Shown piece by piece: positions 43,236-53,823 of a stretch of 64,000 bases of DNA. The position numbers were made by a program, and so were the translations under genes. The stretch spans positions 2,389,001 to 2,453,000 of the forward strand of contig NZ_CP034766.1 in NCBI RefSeq assembly GCF_004006015.1, in the 5' to 3' direction. The DNA is from Rhodococcus sp. X156. Its GTDB lineage: Bacteria; Actinomycetota; Actinomycetes; Mycobacteriales; Mycobacteriaceae. Each line of letters starts with the position of its first letter. The first letter of the stretch is position 1. Under the pieces are notes generated by a model. The model worked only from the letters and a program-made list of their open reading frames with translations, was not told the DNA's origin and ran no database searches.

Positions 43236-43327
43236 CCTGGGCCAGCGCCGTCAATGCGCCTGCTGACCTGCCGATTTCGCGAGTCGCCGGAGCCCCTGTT
43301 ATCGTTTGTCTCGCGCCGCAAGCGCAT

Positions 43328-43400
<73 letters not shown>

Positions 43401-43414
43401 CTCGCCAGAACATC

Positions 43415-43448
43415 ACCCGCCCGGGTTACCCCGGGCGGGTCTTTTTCT
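43415..43448 (+). terminator. Rho-independent terminator after tRNA-Lys
   Basis: ACCCGCCCGGG (43415-43425) pairs with CCCGGGCGGGT (43430-43440) around TTAC, followed by CTTTTTCT. One of the few textbook terminators with a T-run in the window. Confidence 0.92.
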
Positions 43449-43513
43449 GTCTGGCTCCTGCTCGCTGCGCCCGCCAGAGCGCCACTTCCCGCCGCCGGTC
43501 GTATCGTCGGACC

Positions 43514-44311
43514 ATGGTCGAGACTCGGCGGCTGGGTGCACTCACCGAGGTGCTGCACGCCGCGGTGTACTTCGCCCCCGAGGCCGAGAGCGCCTACCTC
43601 GACCTGGGCCTGCGCGGATTCTGGCCCGGCTACTTCGCCTCCCGGGCCGCCGCGCTCGGACCCGCCAGCGCGGAGCTGGTCACCGCGGTCTTCGCTGGGT
43701 TCGCACCCGACTTCGTCGCCCGCGCGGTCCCCCAGATCTGGCGGGTCGTCTCGCCCCGGGACGTCCTGCAGGCGCGCCAGGACGCCGCGGTGGGGGCGCT
43801 GCGCCGGCTGCTGGGCGACGACGGGGTGGACGTGACGCGGGCGGCGTCCCTCACCGGCTCAGCGGTGGCCTCGCTGGACCTGGCCGGGCGTCCGCTGGCG
43901 GCCGCGCACGCCGCCCTGCCCCGTCCCGACGACCCGCTGGCAGCGCTGTGGCACGACTGCACGGTGCTGCGGGAGCACCGCGGGGACGGCCACGTCGCGG
44001 CGGTCACCGCCGCCGGGCTGCGCTGGCCAGTGCCGCACCTGATGGCTGCCGACCGGGTGCCCGACCGGCAGCAGGAGTTCCGTGGGTGGAGCGACGCGCA
44101 GTGGCAGGCCGCGGAGGAGGAGGCCGCCGACGTCGACCCGGCGGCTGCGGCAGTGCTGGAGGAGCACACCGACGTGCTGGCCGCCCGGGCCTACGAGACC
44201 ATCGACACGGTGGCGCTGCGGCGCCTGCTCGAGCCGCTCGCCCAGCTGGTGGTGGACGGGGACGGTGTGCCCTTCCCCAACGCCATGGGCTTGCGCCGGC
44301 CCGAGCTCTGA
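43514..44311 (+). CDS. SCO6745-family protein
   Basis: The 265-aa helical protein has the phrases LHAAVYFAPEAESAYLDLGL, FWPGYFASRAAALGPAS, WRDC-like LWHDCTVLREHRGDGHV and GWSDAQWQAAEEE, matching the actinobacterial SCO6745 family. These proteins are annotated without known function; the C-terminal part resembles winged-helix or DinB-like helices. ATG 43514 is 6 nt behind TATCGT (43502-43507), a leaderless start. A strong terminator follows. Confidence 0.72.
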   Translation: MVETRRLGALTEVLHAAVYFAPEAESAYLDLGLRGFWPGYFASRAAALGPASAELVTAVFAGFAPDFVARAVPQIWRVVSPRDVLQARQDAAVGALRRLLGDDGVDVTRAASLTGSAVASLDLAGRPLAAAHAALPRPDDPLAALWHDCTVLREHRGDGHVAAVTAAGLRWPVPHLMAADRVPDRQQEFRGWSDAQWQAAEEEAADVDPAAAAVLEEHTDVLAARAYETIDTVALRRLLEPLAQLVVDGDGVPFPNAMGLRRPEL

Positions 44312-44354
44312 GCCTCTGGGCGCAGACCCGATGGGCGCAGACCCGCAGGGCGCG

Positions 44355-44393
44355 CAGGAGCCCCCGTCCGCGCGGGGCGGACGGGGGCTCCTG
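44355..44393. terminator. Bidirectional terminator
   Basis: CAGGAGCCCCCGTCCG (44355-44370) pairs perfectly with CGGACGGGGGCTCCTG (44378-44393), a 16-bp stem with 7-nt loop, between the convergent SCO6745-like and DUF3618 genes. Confidence 0.88.
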
Positions 44394-44420
44394 GAGAGCG
44401 TCAGGCCTGGACGGCCGTGC

Positions 44421-44642
44421 TCAGCGGAAGATCTTGCGCAGGACCAGCACGCCCACCACGGCCCCAACGCCGATCAGGGCGTTGCGCACGGCGGGCTCCT
44501 CGAGCTTGGCCAGCACGGTGTGCTTGACGTTGTCGATCATGCGCTTGGGGCTGGCCCGCACGGTCAGCTCGTCCACGGTCCGGGCCAGCTGGTCCCTGGC
44601 GCGCTCGATCTCACGCTCGATGTTCTCGGTGTCCCGTGCCAC
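44421..44642 (-). CDS. DUF3618 small membrane protein
   Basis: The 73-aa protein has a charged N-terminal helix (IEREIERARDQLARTVDELT) with the DUF3618 signature, then a C-terminal membrane helix (NALIGVGAVVGVLVLRKIF). It is short enough to be missed by size filters. M. tuberculosis has the same pair, Rv2520c next to bcp (Rv2521), divergent as here. GTG 44642 follows AGAGG. Function unknown. Confidence 0.8.
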   Translation of the reverse strand: MARDTENIEREIERARDQLARTVDELTVRASPKRMIDNVKHTVLAKLEEPAVRNALIGVGAVVGVLVLRKIFR

Positions 44643-44747
44643 GTGTCCTCTTCTCTCCGAATAGCGCTGAATCTCCGACCTACCGTAGAGCAGACGGTGC
44701 CGCGAGACCCAGCACAGGTGTCGGCGTCGGGCGGTAACCTGCCTGTC

Positions 44748-45236
44748 GTGACTGACACGACTCGGCTCGCCCCCGGCGACGACGCACCCGACTTCACCCT
44801 GCCCGACGCCGACGGCAACCCCGTCTCGCTGGCGGACTACCGGGGCCGCTCCGTCATCGTCTACTTCTACCCCGCGGCCATGACCCCGGGCTGCACCAAG
44901 CAGGCGTGCGACTTCAGCACCAACCTCAACGAGCTGGAGGGCGCGGGGCTGGCGGTGCTGGGCATCTCCCCCGACGCCCCGGCGAAGCTGGCCAAGTTCC
45001 GGGAGACGGAGGGGGTCACCTTCCCGCTGCTGTCCGACGCCGACAAGTCGGTGATGCAGGCGTGGGGCGCCTTCGGGGAGAAGAAGCTCTACGGCAAGGT
45101 CGTCAACGGAGTCATCCGCTCGACGTTCGTCGTCGACGCCGAGGGCAAGATCAGCGTGGCCCAGTACAACGTCAAGGCCACCGGTCACGTCGCCAAGCTG
45201 ATGCGCGAGCTGGACGTCGCCCAGGCCGCCGGCTAG
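44748..45236 (+). CDS. bcp: Thioredoxin-dependent peroxiredoxin
   Basis: The 162-aa protein reduces hydroperoxides in the cytoplasm. The peroxidatic Cys49 (MTPGCT) and a second Cys54 (QACDF) give the CX4C pattern of the BCP/PrxQ subfamily. GTG 44748 lies 7 nt behind TAACCT (44735-44740), a leaderless start. tRNA-Leu on the other strand ends 3 bp after the stop. Confidence 0.92.
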   Translation: MTDTTRLAPGDDAPDFTLPDADGNPVSLADYRGRSVIVYFYPAAMTPGCTKQACDFSTNLNELEGAGLAVLGISPDAPAKLAKFRETEGVTFPLLSDADKSVMQAWGAFGEKKLYGKVVNGVIRSTFVVDAEGKISVAQYNVKATGHVAKLMRELDVAQAAG

Positions 45237-45239
45237 GCG

Positions 45240-45323
45240 TGCGGGAGAAGGGACTCGAACCCTCACACTCTTTCGAGCACCAGGACCTAAACCTGGCGTG
45301 TCTGCCAATTCCACCACTCCCGC
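45240..45323 (-). tRNA. tRNA-Leu (anticodon TAG)
   Basis: On the minus strand acceptor GCGGGAG (from 45323) pairs with CTCCCGC (45247-45241). The anticodon arm CCAGG-TTTAGGT-CCTGG carries TAG, and a long variable arm follows as expected for a class II tRNA. CCA is not encoded. Confidence 0.93.
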
Positions 45324-45414
45324 GTGCACGACAGCATAAAGGTGCCTGTGGGGCTGGCCACCAACGCTGTCCGCCCCCGGTGCACAACCGGACGCAACGG
45401 GTACCGTCGACGTC

Positions 45415-45822
45415 GTGACACCACCCGCCCGGCGCCACCGCGGCGCACTCGTCGCCCTCGTGGTGGTCGTCTTCTGTGGCTGCATCGGTCTCGGCTGGTG
45501 GCAGTGGGAGCGCTTCTCCGAGAGCAGCGGGACGGCCCAGAACCTGGGCTACGCCTTGCAGTGGCCGCTGTTCGCGCTGGTCAGCGTGTACGCCTACCGC
45601 AAGTTCGTCCGGCTGGAGGAGCAGCAGCAGGATGACACCATCGAGGTGGCCGGGGGTGAGCAGGACCCGGAGGAGATTCCGGCCGACCTGCTGCCCGCCC
45701 GGCCGACAGCGGCCGCGCCGGTCCACGAGGGTGCCCTCTCCGACTACAACGCCTACCTCGCCGACCTCGCCGCGCAGGACCGGCAGGCAGCGACCGATCG
45801 CGATTCCACCAGGAGCAGCTGA
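45415..45822 (+). CDS. LprD-like membrane protein
   Basis: The 135-aa protein has two hydrophobic helices (ALVALVVVVFCGCIGLGWWQW and LQWPLFALVSVYAYRKFV) and an acidic C-terminal tail. By position next to DUF3817 it matches M. tuberculosis LprD (Rv1343c). A canonical lipobox is not evident: the Cys region reads FCGC, so the segment may be a plain membrane helix. Some databases label this family 'glucitol operon regulator', for which I see no support. GTG 45415 is 7 nt behind TACCGT. Its stop shares one base with the next ATG. Confidence 0.65.
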   Translation: MTPPARRHRGALVALVVVVFCGCIGLGWWQWERFSESSGTAQNLGYALQWPLFALVSVYAYRKFVRLEEQQQDDTIEVAGGEQDPEEIPADLLPARPTAAAPVHEGALSDYNAYLADLAAQDRQAATDRDSTRSS

Positions 45823-46175
45823 TGACCACCGCCAAGTCCGCGAGCACCCCGGCCCACGAGGTGAGCCCGCGGGTGGGACCGGCGCTGACGCGCTACCGCG
45901 TGCTCGCCTACGTCACCGGTGTGCTGCTCGTCGGGCTGGTGGTCGCGATGATCTTCAAGTACACGGTGGGTGACGCGGGAGTCACCTCCATCATCGCCAT
46001 CGCCCACGGGTGGATCTACGTCGTGTACCTGCTGCTGGCCCTGGACCTCGCGGTCAAGGCGCGCTTCCGTCCCGGCTCCGCGGTGCTGGTGCTGCTCGCG
46101 GGGACCATCCCCCTGATGTCCTTCGTCGCCGAGAACAAGGTCACCAACAAGATTCGTCGGGGCGAGCGCCTCTAG
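45822..46175 (+). CDS. DUF3817 membrane protein
   Basis: The 117-aa protein has three membrane helices and the DUF3817 phrases RYRVLAYVTGVLLVGLV, HGWIYVVYLLLALDLA and IPLMSFVAENKV. It corresponds to Rv1342c. Its ATG overlaps the stop of the LprD-like gene (TGATG), so the two are co-translated. Function unknown. A terminator follows. Confidence 0.85.
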   Translation: MTTAKSASTPAHEVSPRVGPALTRYRVLAYVTGVLLVGLVVAMIFKYTVGDAGVTSIIAIAHGWIYVVYLLLALDLAVKARFRPGSAVLVLLAGTIPLMSFVAENKVTNKIRRGERL

Positions 46176-46187
46176 CTCTCTCCGCAG

Positions 46188-46226
46188 AACGGGCCGCACC
46201 TTGTCGGGGGCGGCCCGTTTGCTGTC
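46188..46226 (+). terminator. Terminator after DUF3817
   Basis: AACGGGCCGC (46188-46197) pairs with GCGGCCCGTT (46210-46219), then TTGCTGT. It separates the conserved membrane-protein pair from the SOS-controlled DUF222 gene. Confidence 0.75.
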
Positions 46227-46271
46227 TGCGCTGGTCACAGGGCTGAAACTGTCGGGGCCTCGCCTTATGCT

Positions 46272-46287
46272 TCGAACATGAGTTCGA
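46272..46287. promoter_or_regulatory. SOS box (LexA site) covering the DUF222 start codon
   Basis: TCGAACATGAGTTCGA matches TCGAAC-N4-GTTCGA exactly. The -10 box TATGCT (46266-46271) is directly before it and the start ATG 46278 is inside it. The geometry is nearly identical to the site at 23046. Confidence 0.9.
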
Positions 46288-47633
46288 ACGGTGTCGCGGC
46301 GGTCCTCCCCGACGAGGTTGCCTCCTTGCTGGCCGAGGCGGCTGCGGTCATGGCTCGACTGCAGCAGCTGCCCCTGGCCGGGCTGTCCGATGCTGGGGTG
46401 TTGGCGGTGTGCCGTGAGGTGGAGCGGGTGCACCGGATGAAGCCGACGGTGGATCATCGGTTGATTGTGGAGATGGAATGCCGTTCCCTGGCCACGGTGT
46501 TCCTGGCCCGGGGCACGGCGGGGTTGTTGTCCGAAGTGCTGCACCTGGACATCCAGGAGGCCCGTGCTCGGGTGCGAGCCGCCTTGGTGCGGGGCCCTCG
46601 GACGTCCTTCACCGGGGAGGACCTCGGGCCGGCCCATCCTGCGTGCGCGGCCGCTGAAGCCGCTGGTGAGATCTCGCCGCGGCACGCCGACATTGTCGCC
46701 AAGACGATGCACGACCTGCCGGCCTCGCTGGACGCCGAAACGACCGCCATGGCCGAGCAGACGCTGGCTGGGCAGGCCTGCGCGCTGCGACCGTCGGAGC
46801 TGGCCAAGGCCGCGGAACGACTGGTGGCCTACCTCGATCCCGACGGCCGGGAAACCTCCGAGGTGGATCGCGCCCGGCGGCGGGGCTTCACCATCGGTCG
46901 GCAACGCCCGGACGGGATGAGCCGCATCAGCGGTGAGCTCGACCCCATGACCCGCGCCCTGGTGGACGCCGCCTTCTCCGCCGCCGCCCGGCCGGTGTCG
47001 GAAGAGGGGACGCCGGATCCGCGCAGTGCCGCCCAGCGCAACCACGACGCCCTCGCCACGTTGTGTCGCGACGCCCTCGCCTCCGGTGAGCTCCCGAACA
47101 ACCGTGGTCTGCCGGCGACGGTGGTGGTGACGATGGGGCTGGCGGACCTGGAGCGCCGCGCCGGGACAGCGTCTACCGCCTCAGGCGGGACGGTGCCGGT
47201 GCGCGACGTGCTCCGCATGGCGGCTGAGGCGAAGTGGCTGCCCTGCGTGCTCGACTCCACCGGGCAAGTCCTGCACCTCGGCACCGGGCAACGCCTGGCC
47301 TCACCGGCACAACGACTAGCCCTGTACGCCCGAGACCGCGGCTGCACCAGACCCGGCTGCGAGATGCCCGCCCAGTGGACACAGGTCCACCACCTGCACG
47401 AGTGGCAACACGGCGGACCCACCGACCTCCACAACCTCGCGCTCGTCTGCCCGTTCGACCACCGCCTCATCACCCACGAAGGCTTCACCGTCCGCATGGG
47501 CACCGGCGGCCGGGTGGAGTGGATCGCACCCCGACACCTCGACCCCGACCAACGACCACGCACCAACCCGATCCACCACCCACCCGACCTCAGCGACTCC
47601 GACCCTCCAGCCCGCTGCCGGGAGGTGGCGTAG
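46278..47633 (+). CDS. DUF222/13E12-family HNH endonuclease
   Basis: The 451-aa protein has an N-terminal DUF222 (13E12 repeat) domain (LPLAGLSDAGVLAVCREVERVH, SPRHADIVAKTM) and a C-terminal HNH nuclease motif (CTRPGCEMPAQWTQVHHLHEW, then HNLALVCPFDHRLIT). Such genes are abundant and mobile in Mycobacteriales, and several in M. tuberculosis carry SOS boxes. It lies between DUF3817 and rdgB, which are neighbours in M. tuberculosis, so it looks inserted. Its first half uses more AT-ending codons (TTG, ATT, GAA) than the neighbours. The perfect SOS box over the ATG predicts LexA control and a leaderless message. Confidence 0.88.
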   Translation: MSSNGVAAVLPDEVASLLAEAAAVMARLQQLPLAGLSDAGVLAVCREVERVHRMKPTVDHRLIVEMECRSLATVFLARGTAGLLSEVLHLDIQEARARVRAALVRGPRTSFTGEDLGPAHPACAAAEAAGEISPRHADIVAKTMHDLPASLDAETTAMAEQTLAGQACALRPSELAKAAERLVAYLDPDGRETSEVDRARRRGFTIGRQRPDGMSRISGELDPMTRALVDAAFSAAARPVSEEGTPDPRSAAQRNHDALATLCRDALASGELPNNRGLPATVVVTMGLADLERRAGTASTASGGTVPVRDVLRMAAEAKWLPCVLDSTGQVLHLGTGQRLASPAQRLALYARDRGCTRPGCEMPAQWTQVHHLHEWQHGGPTDLHNLALVCPFDHRLITHEGFTVRMGTGGRVEWIAPRHLDPDQRPRTNPIHHPPDLSDSDPPARCREVA

Positions 47634-47659
47634 TGACGTCCGAGGTGGCTGTGCGTGAG

Positions 47660-48255
47660 CTAGAGGGCGCGCAGGGCGGGCAACAGCTGCTCCAGAGCAC
47701 GGGCGCGGTGCGAGACGGCGTCCTTCTCCTCCGGGATGAGCTCCGCCGCGCTGCAGTCCATGCCCTCGGGCACGAACACCGGGTCGTAGCCGAAGCCGTT
47801 GGTGCCTGCCGGCTCACGGGCGATGCGGCCGCGCCACTCCCCGCGCACCACCACCTCCGCCCCCCCGGCACCACCAGCGCCGATGCCGACACGAAGGCCG
47901 CGCCACGGCGCTCGTCGGGCACGTCGGTCAGCTGGGCCAGCAGCAGCGCCGTGTTGGCCGCGTCGTCACCGTGCCGGCCCGACCAGCGGGCAGACAACAC
48001 CCCGGGCATGCCGTTGAGCGCGTCCACCGCCAGCCCCGAGTCGTCAGCCACGCAGGCCATCCCGGTCGCGGCCGCCCCGTCACGCGCCTTGGCCAGTGCG
48101 TTGCCCTCGAACGTCGGAGCGGTCTCCGGAGCTTCCTCGAACGGCGGCACGTCGTCCAGGCCCACCACCGTGACACCGGTGAGCTGCGCCGCACTCACGA
48201 TGCGACGCAGCTCCGCCAGCTTCTTGGCGTTGCGACTGGCCAGCAGCAGCTCCAC
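47660..48255 (-). pseudogene. rdgB: RdgB (dITP/XTP pyrophosphatase), reading frame broken
   Basis: RdgB removes deaminated purine nucleotides such as dITP. The first 130 codons are intact (LASRNAKKLAEL, FEGNALAKARDGA, VADDSGLAVDALNG, PGVLSARWSG), then the frame shifts and the expected end (GRIAREPAGTNGFGYDPVF, IPEEKDAVSHRARAL) continues in another frame. The break is at a run of seven C (47860-47866; seven G on the coding strand). One extra base there restores a 198-aa protein of normal length. A sequencing or assembly error in the homopolymer is more likely than true loss, but recent mutation or slippage cannot be excluded. GTG 48255 is 7 bp behind the rph stop. Confidence 0.8.
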
Positions 48256-48262
48256 CGGCCGC

Positions 48263-49042
48263 TCAGCCCCGCTTCTTGCCGGTCGGCGCGGGCGGCGCGG
48301 GCAGCACGCCCGGGTACGGCGCCGCCAGCGCCTCCGCCTGGATGGCCGACAGCTGCGCGCACCCGCGCACCGCCAGGTCCAGCATCGCGTCCATGGTGGA
48401 GCGGGCAAAGGTCGCGCCCTCACCGGTGCCCTGGATCTCCACGAAGGTCTCCGCGTCGGTGAGCACGACGTTCATGTCCACCTCCGCGCGGGAGTCCTCC
48501 TCGTACGGCAGATCGAGGCGCACCCGGCCGTCCACCACACCCACGCTCACCGCGGCGATGGCGCACGACAGCGGCTGCGGGTCGGACAGCGCGCCCTTGG
48601 CCCGCAGCCAGGTCACCGCGTCGCTCAGCGCGACGTACGCGCCGGTGATGGCCGCCGTGCGGGTGCCGCCGTCGGCCTGCAGCACGTCGCAGTCGATAGC
48701 GATGGTGTTCTCCCCGATCGCCGCCAGGTCGATGCACGCGCGCAGCGAGCGGCCCACCAACCGGCTGATCTCCTGCGTGCGGCCCCCCACCTTGCCCTTG
48801 ACCGACTCGCGGTCGCTGCGGGTGTGCGTGGCCGCCGGCAGCATCGCGTACTCCGCCGTCACCCACCCCAGGCCCGATCCCTTGCGCCAGCGGGGCACGC
48901 CCTCGGTGACGCTGGCGGTGCACATCACCCGGGTGCTGCCGAACTCCACCAGCACGGAGCCGGCGGGGTGGTCGGTGAATCCGCGGGTGATGCGCACGTC
49001 GCGGAGCTGGTCGTCTTCTCTGCCGTCTGCTCGTGTGGACAC
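48263..49042 (-). CDS. rph: RNase PH
   Basis: The 259-aa phosphorolytic exonuclease trims tRNA 3' ends. Family phrases: [58 protein letters not shown] (read in parts) and [19 protein letters not shown] 49042 is 6 nt behind TAGGCT (minus strand 49054-49049), so rph has its own leaderless promoter, and rdgB follows in the same transcript. Confidence 0.95.
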   Translation of the reverse strand: MSTRADGREDDQLRDVRITRGFTDHPAGSVLVEFGSTRVMCTASVTEGVPRWRKGSGLGWVTAEYAMLPAATHTRSDRESVKGKVGGRTQEISRLVGRSLRACIDLAAIGENTIAIDCDVLQADGGTRTAAITGAYVALSDAVTWLRAKGALSDPQPLSCAIAAVSVGVVDGRVRLDLPYEEDSRAEVDMNVVLTDAETFVEIQGTGEGATFARSTMDAMLDLAVRGCAQLSAIQAEALAAPYPGVLPAPPAPTGKKRG

Positions 49043-49094
49043 CCGGCGAGCCTAGTGGGGACCGGGTGAACCGCGGATGAGCGGGCAGCGCCAG

Positions 49095-49904
49095 TCAGGG
49101 GCGCGCGGGCACCGACGAGCCGGCCCGGGCGCCGTGCACGATGTCGTGCTCCTCGCCCGCGCTGACAGCGTGCACCTCGCCGTCGAACTCAGCGCGGGCC
49201 TCGGCCACCACGTCCTCGCGGGAGGTCCACGGCGGGATGTGGGTGAGCAGCAGCCTGCCCACCCCCGCCTTCTGCGCCAGCTGGCCGGCCTGGGTGCCCG
49301 ACAGGTGCACCCCCACCGGCCGGCTCGGGGAGTCGGTCCACGACGCCTCGGCCAGCAGCACGTCCGCGCCCTGGGCCAGCTCCTCCACCTCCGCGCACGG
49401 ACCGGTGTCGCCGGTGTAGACCAGCGTCACGCCCGACGGGTCGGTGACGCGCAGCCCGAACGCCTCGCAGGGGTGCTCCACCAGCTGCGGCAGCACCGTG
49501 ACGGAGCCGAACCGCACCGCCTCGCCGCTGCGCCAGTGGGTCAGCTCCATCACGTCGGAGATGTCCTCCACCTCCGCCGTCCCCGCGCACGAGGCCGCGG
49601 CCAGCCGCTGTGCGGTGTCCGTCGGCCCGTACAGCGTGGTGCGACCCGGCACCGGGCTCGGGTGGTAGCGCCGCCACACCAGCAGCCCGGCGACGTCCAG
49701 GCAGTGGTCGGCGTGCAGGTGGCTGAGCAGCACGGTGACCGACGCAGGGTCCACGTAGCGCTGCAGCGCCCCGAGAGCACCGCCGCCGAGGTCGATCACC
49801 AGTGGTGGTGCGCCCTCAGCGGTCACCAAGTAGCTCGAGGCTGGGGAGTCGGGTCCTGCCACACTGCCGGAGCATCCGACGACGGTGAGCCGCATTCCGG
49901 TCAT
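49095..49904 (-). CDS. MBL-fold cyclic nucleotide phosphodiesterase, Rv1339-like
   Basis: The 269-aa metallo-beta-lactamase-fold protein has the metal site HLHADHCLD and later phrases EHPCEAFGLRVTDPSG, VYTGDTG and LLLTHIPPWTSREDVVAEA that match my memory of M. tuberculosis Rv1339 closely. Rv1339 has been described as an atypical class II cAMP phosphodiesterase. It should lower cytoplasmic cAMP. ATG 49904 or 49895 (MRLTVVGC) are both possible; I give the longer. It follows murI by 34 bp in the same direction. Confidence 0.85.
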   Translation of the reverse strand: MTGMRLTVVGCSGSVAGPDSPASSYLVTAEGAPPLVIDLGGGALGALQRYVDPASVTVLLSHLHADHCLDVAGLLVWRRYHPSPVPGRTTLYGPTDTAQRLAAASCAGTAEVEDISDVMELTHWRSGEAVRFGSVTVLPQLVEHPCEAFGLRVTDPSGVTLVYTGDTGPCAEVEELAQGADVLLAEASWTDSPSRPVGVHLSGTQAGQLAQKAGVGRLLLTHIPPWTSREDVVAEARAEFDGEVHAVSAGEEHDIVHGARAGSSVPARP

Positions 49905-49938
49905 GTTGCCACGGCCAACCGTGATCTGCGAGCGCGTC

Positions 49939-50765
49939 TTAGTCGACTGCGACACCGACCGGACCGGCGGCCGCACCAACTTCGGTCAGCTCCGGCCCCA
50001 GGAAGCGACGACCCAGCCGCGCGAACGAGGTGGGATCACCGGTGGAGAGGAACACCCTGGTCGGCGGCACCGGGCTCTCCCGCAGCAGCTCGGTGGCGCT
50101 GAGCACGCGCAGCACGTCCTTGGCGGTCTCCTCCGCGCTGGAGACCAGCGTCACCTGGTCGCCCATGGCCAGCTGCAGCACCCCGGACAGCAACGGGTAG
50201 TGCGTGCAACCCAGCACCAGGGTGTCCACCTCGGCGCTCTGCAGCGGCTCCAGGTACGCCTGGGCCAAGCCCAGGATCTGGCGTCCGCTGGTGATGCCGC
50301 GCTCCACGAAGTCCACGAACCGCGGGCAGGCCACCGAGGTGACGCTCACCCCACGGGCGGCGGCGAAGGCGTCGTCGTAGGCGCGGGAGGCGACGGTGGC
50401 GCGGGTGCCGATGACGCCGATACGGCCACTGCGGGTAGTGGCCACCGCACGGCGCACGGCCGGCAGCACCACCTCCACCACCGGCACGGGGTAGCGCTCA
50501 CGAGCGTCCCGCAGGCAGGCGGCCGACGCGGTGTTGCACGCGATGACGAGCATCTTCACGCCCCGCTCCACCAGGTCGTCGGCCACCGCCAGCGCGTGCG
50601 CCCGGACCTGCGCGATGGTCAGCGGACCGTAGGGGCCGTTGGCGGTGTCGCCGACGTAGATCACCGACTCCGCCGGCAGCTGGTCGATGATTCCGCGGGC
50701 CACGGTGAGCCCACCCACCCCGGAGTCGAAGATGCCGATCGGCGCGTCCGCGCCCACCGGCGTGC

Positions 50766-50769
<4 letters not shown>
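49939..50769 (-). CDS. murI: Glutamate racemase
   Basis: The 276-aa enzyme makes D-glutamate for peptidoglycan by two-base catalysis. Asp15 ([11 protein letters not shown]), Cys78 (IACNTASA) and Cys188 (LGCTHYP) are present. GTG 50769 overlaps the rhomboid stop by GTGA, so it is translationally coupled with it, as in the mycobacterial order Rv1337-Rv1338. Confidence 0.95.
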
Positions 50770-52644
<1,875 letters not shown>

Positions 52645-52720
52645 GGGAGAGCTCCTGAGTTCGTGAGTGGTCCTTCGTGCGGGCAACGTCTGCAGGGGCG
52701 CCGGGGATTCCCGGCGCACG

Positions 52721-53176
52721 TCACTGCTGGTCGGGGACGTCGTCCGGACCGGAGTGCGCGAACCGGTAGCTCTCCACCACCTCGACGGGCTCCTCGGTGA
52801 CCACGCCGTCGACGATGCGGTAGCTGCGCAGCTCCTCGGTGTCGGGCTCGCGGGTGGAGACCAGCACGTAGTGCGCGTCCGGCTCGGCAGCCAGGTTGAT
52901 GTCGGTGCGGCTGGGGTAGGCCTCGGTGGCGGTGTGCGAGTGGTAGACCACCACCGGCACCTCGTCGTTGCGGTCCATCTCGCGCCACACCCGCAGCTGC
53001 TCGCCGGAGTCGAAGCGGTAGAACGTCGGTGAGCGCTCGGCGTTGATCATGGCCACGTGTCGCTCGGGACGGTCGGAACCCTCCGGCCCCACGAGGATCC
53101 CGCAGGCCTCGTCAGGGTGGTCGGCGCGCGCGTGGGCGATCATCGCCTCGACGAGGTCTGCCCGGATTGTCAGCAC
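52721..53176 (-). CDS. mec: JAMM metalloprotease Mec
   Basis: The 151-aa zinc protease releases cysteine from CysO-cysteine. The JAMM residues are Glu23 (HPDEACG) and the H79-S-H81-x7-S89-x2-D92 motif. GTG 53176 is 7 nt behind TAGGAT (minus strand 53189-53184), giving a leaderless message; the ATG at 53185 would lie in that box. It heads the unit mec-cysO-cysM-rhomboid-murI. Given the CysO tail, it may also process the carrier. Confidence 0.93.
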   Translation of the reverse strand: MLTIRADLVEAMIAHARADHPDEACGILVGPEGSDRPERHVAMINAERSPTFYRFDSGEQLRVWREMDRNDEVPVVVYHSHTATEAYPSRTDINLAAEPDAHYVLVSTREPDTEELRSYRIVDGVVTEEPVEVVESYRFAHSGPDDVPDQQ

Positions 53177-53235
53177 GCAACCCATCCTAGGCGACGCCGG
53201 TGCCGCGCCGACCGGGCCCGACGGGCCAGCCAGGC

Positions 53236-53823
53236 TCAGCTCATCAGCGACTGCACCAGGGAGTCCTGCACGAAGGTGAGCCAGTGGTACACGCCGAGGT
53301 GACCCGCGCGGGGGTCGTCCTCGGGCACCTCGTCCGGGGTGTCTGGGCCGATGTCCAGCATGGTGCCGAGGGTGAGCCGGACGTCGTTGATGGTGGCCAG
53401 CCAGGCGTCGGCCTGCGTGGTGTTCAGCGTGACCCGCCCGCCCCGCGGCGGGCAGGAGTCCAGCAGCACCTGAGCCGCCGCGCACTTGGCGTCGATGATC
53501 TCCGGCTCGTGCAGGCTGCGCAGCGCACCGGCGGCGTAGGCGCCCTGCTCCCGGTCGGCACCGTCCTGGGTGTAGGCCGGGTCGTCGAGGCGGTGGAAGT
53601 CCGGCAGCAGGCGCAGCAGGCTGTCGTCCTGGGGGCGGTCGCTGTGGCCGGTGCGCAGTCCGGTCATCCGGGAGAGCTCGTCGGTGGGGGCGTCGTCGGC
53701 GCGGGCGCGCAGCATCTCCACCACCGAGGACACCAGCCCGCGGAGCACCGCTGCCTCCTGGGGGTCGAGCTCGGTGCGCACCCGAGCTCCCCCGAACGTG
53801 CTCCTGCGTGACCAGTGCTGCAT
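53236..53823 (-). CDS. DUF2017 protein
   Basis: The 195-aa helical protein matches DUF2017 (Rv1332): MQHWSRRSTFGGARVRTEL, EAAVLRGLVSSVVEMLR, then DAWLATINDVRLTLGTML and VYHWLTFVQDSLVQSLM. It always sits behind clpS in this order, which suggests a link with ClpS-ClpCP proteolysis; the function is unknown. ATG 53823 fits the family start; the frame is open to 53853. The S58-type hydrolase that follows in M. tuberculosis (Rv1333) is absent here. Confidence 0.85.
   Translation of the reverse strand: MQHWSRRSTFGGARVRTELDPQEAAVLRGLVSSVVEMLRARADDAPTDELSRMTGLRTGHSDRPQDDSLLRLLPDFHRLDDPAYTQDGADREQGAYAAGALRSLHEPEIIDAKCAAAQVLLDSCPPRGGRVTLNTTQADAWLATINDVRLTLGTMLDIGPDTPDEVPEDDPRAGHLGVYHWLTFVQDSLVQSLMS

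Noticed and set aside
44330-44351. Direct repeat GGGCGCAGACCCG before the terminator at 44355
   Set aside because: Two copies of 13 bp directly after a stop codon; likely local duplication without function.
45415-45822. 'Glucitol operon transcriptional regulator' label for the LprD-like gene
   Set aside because: The protein is a small two-helix membrane protein with no DNA-binding motif; synteny supports LprD instead.
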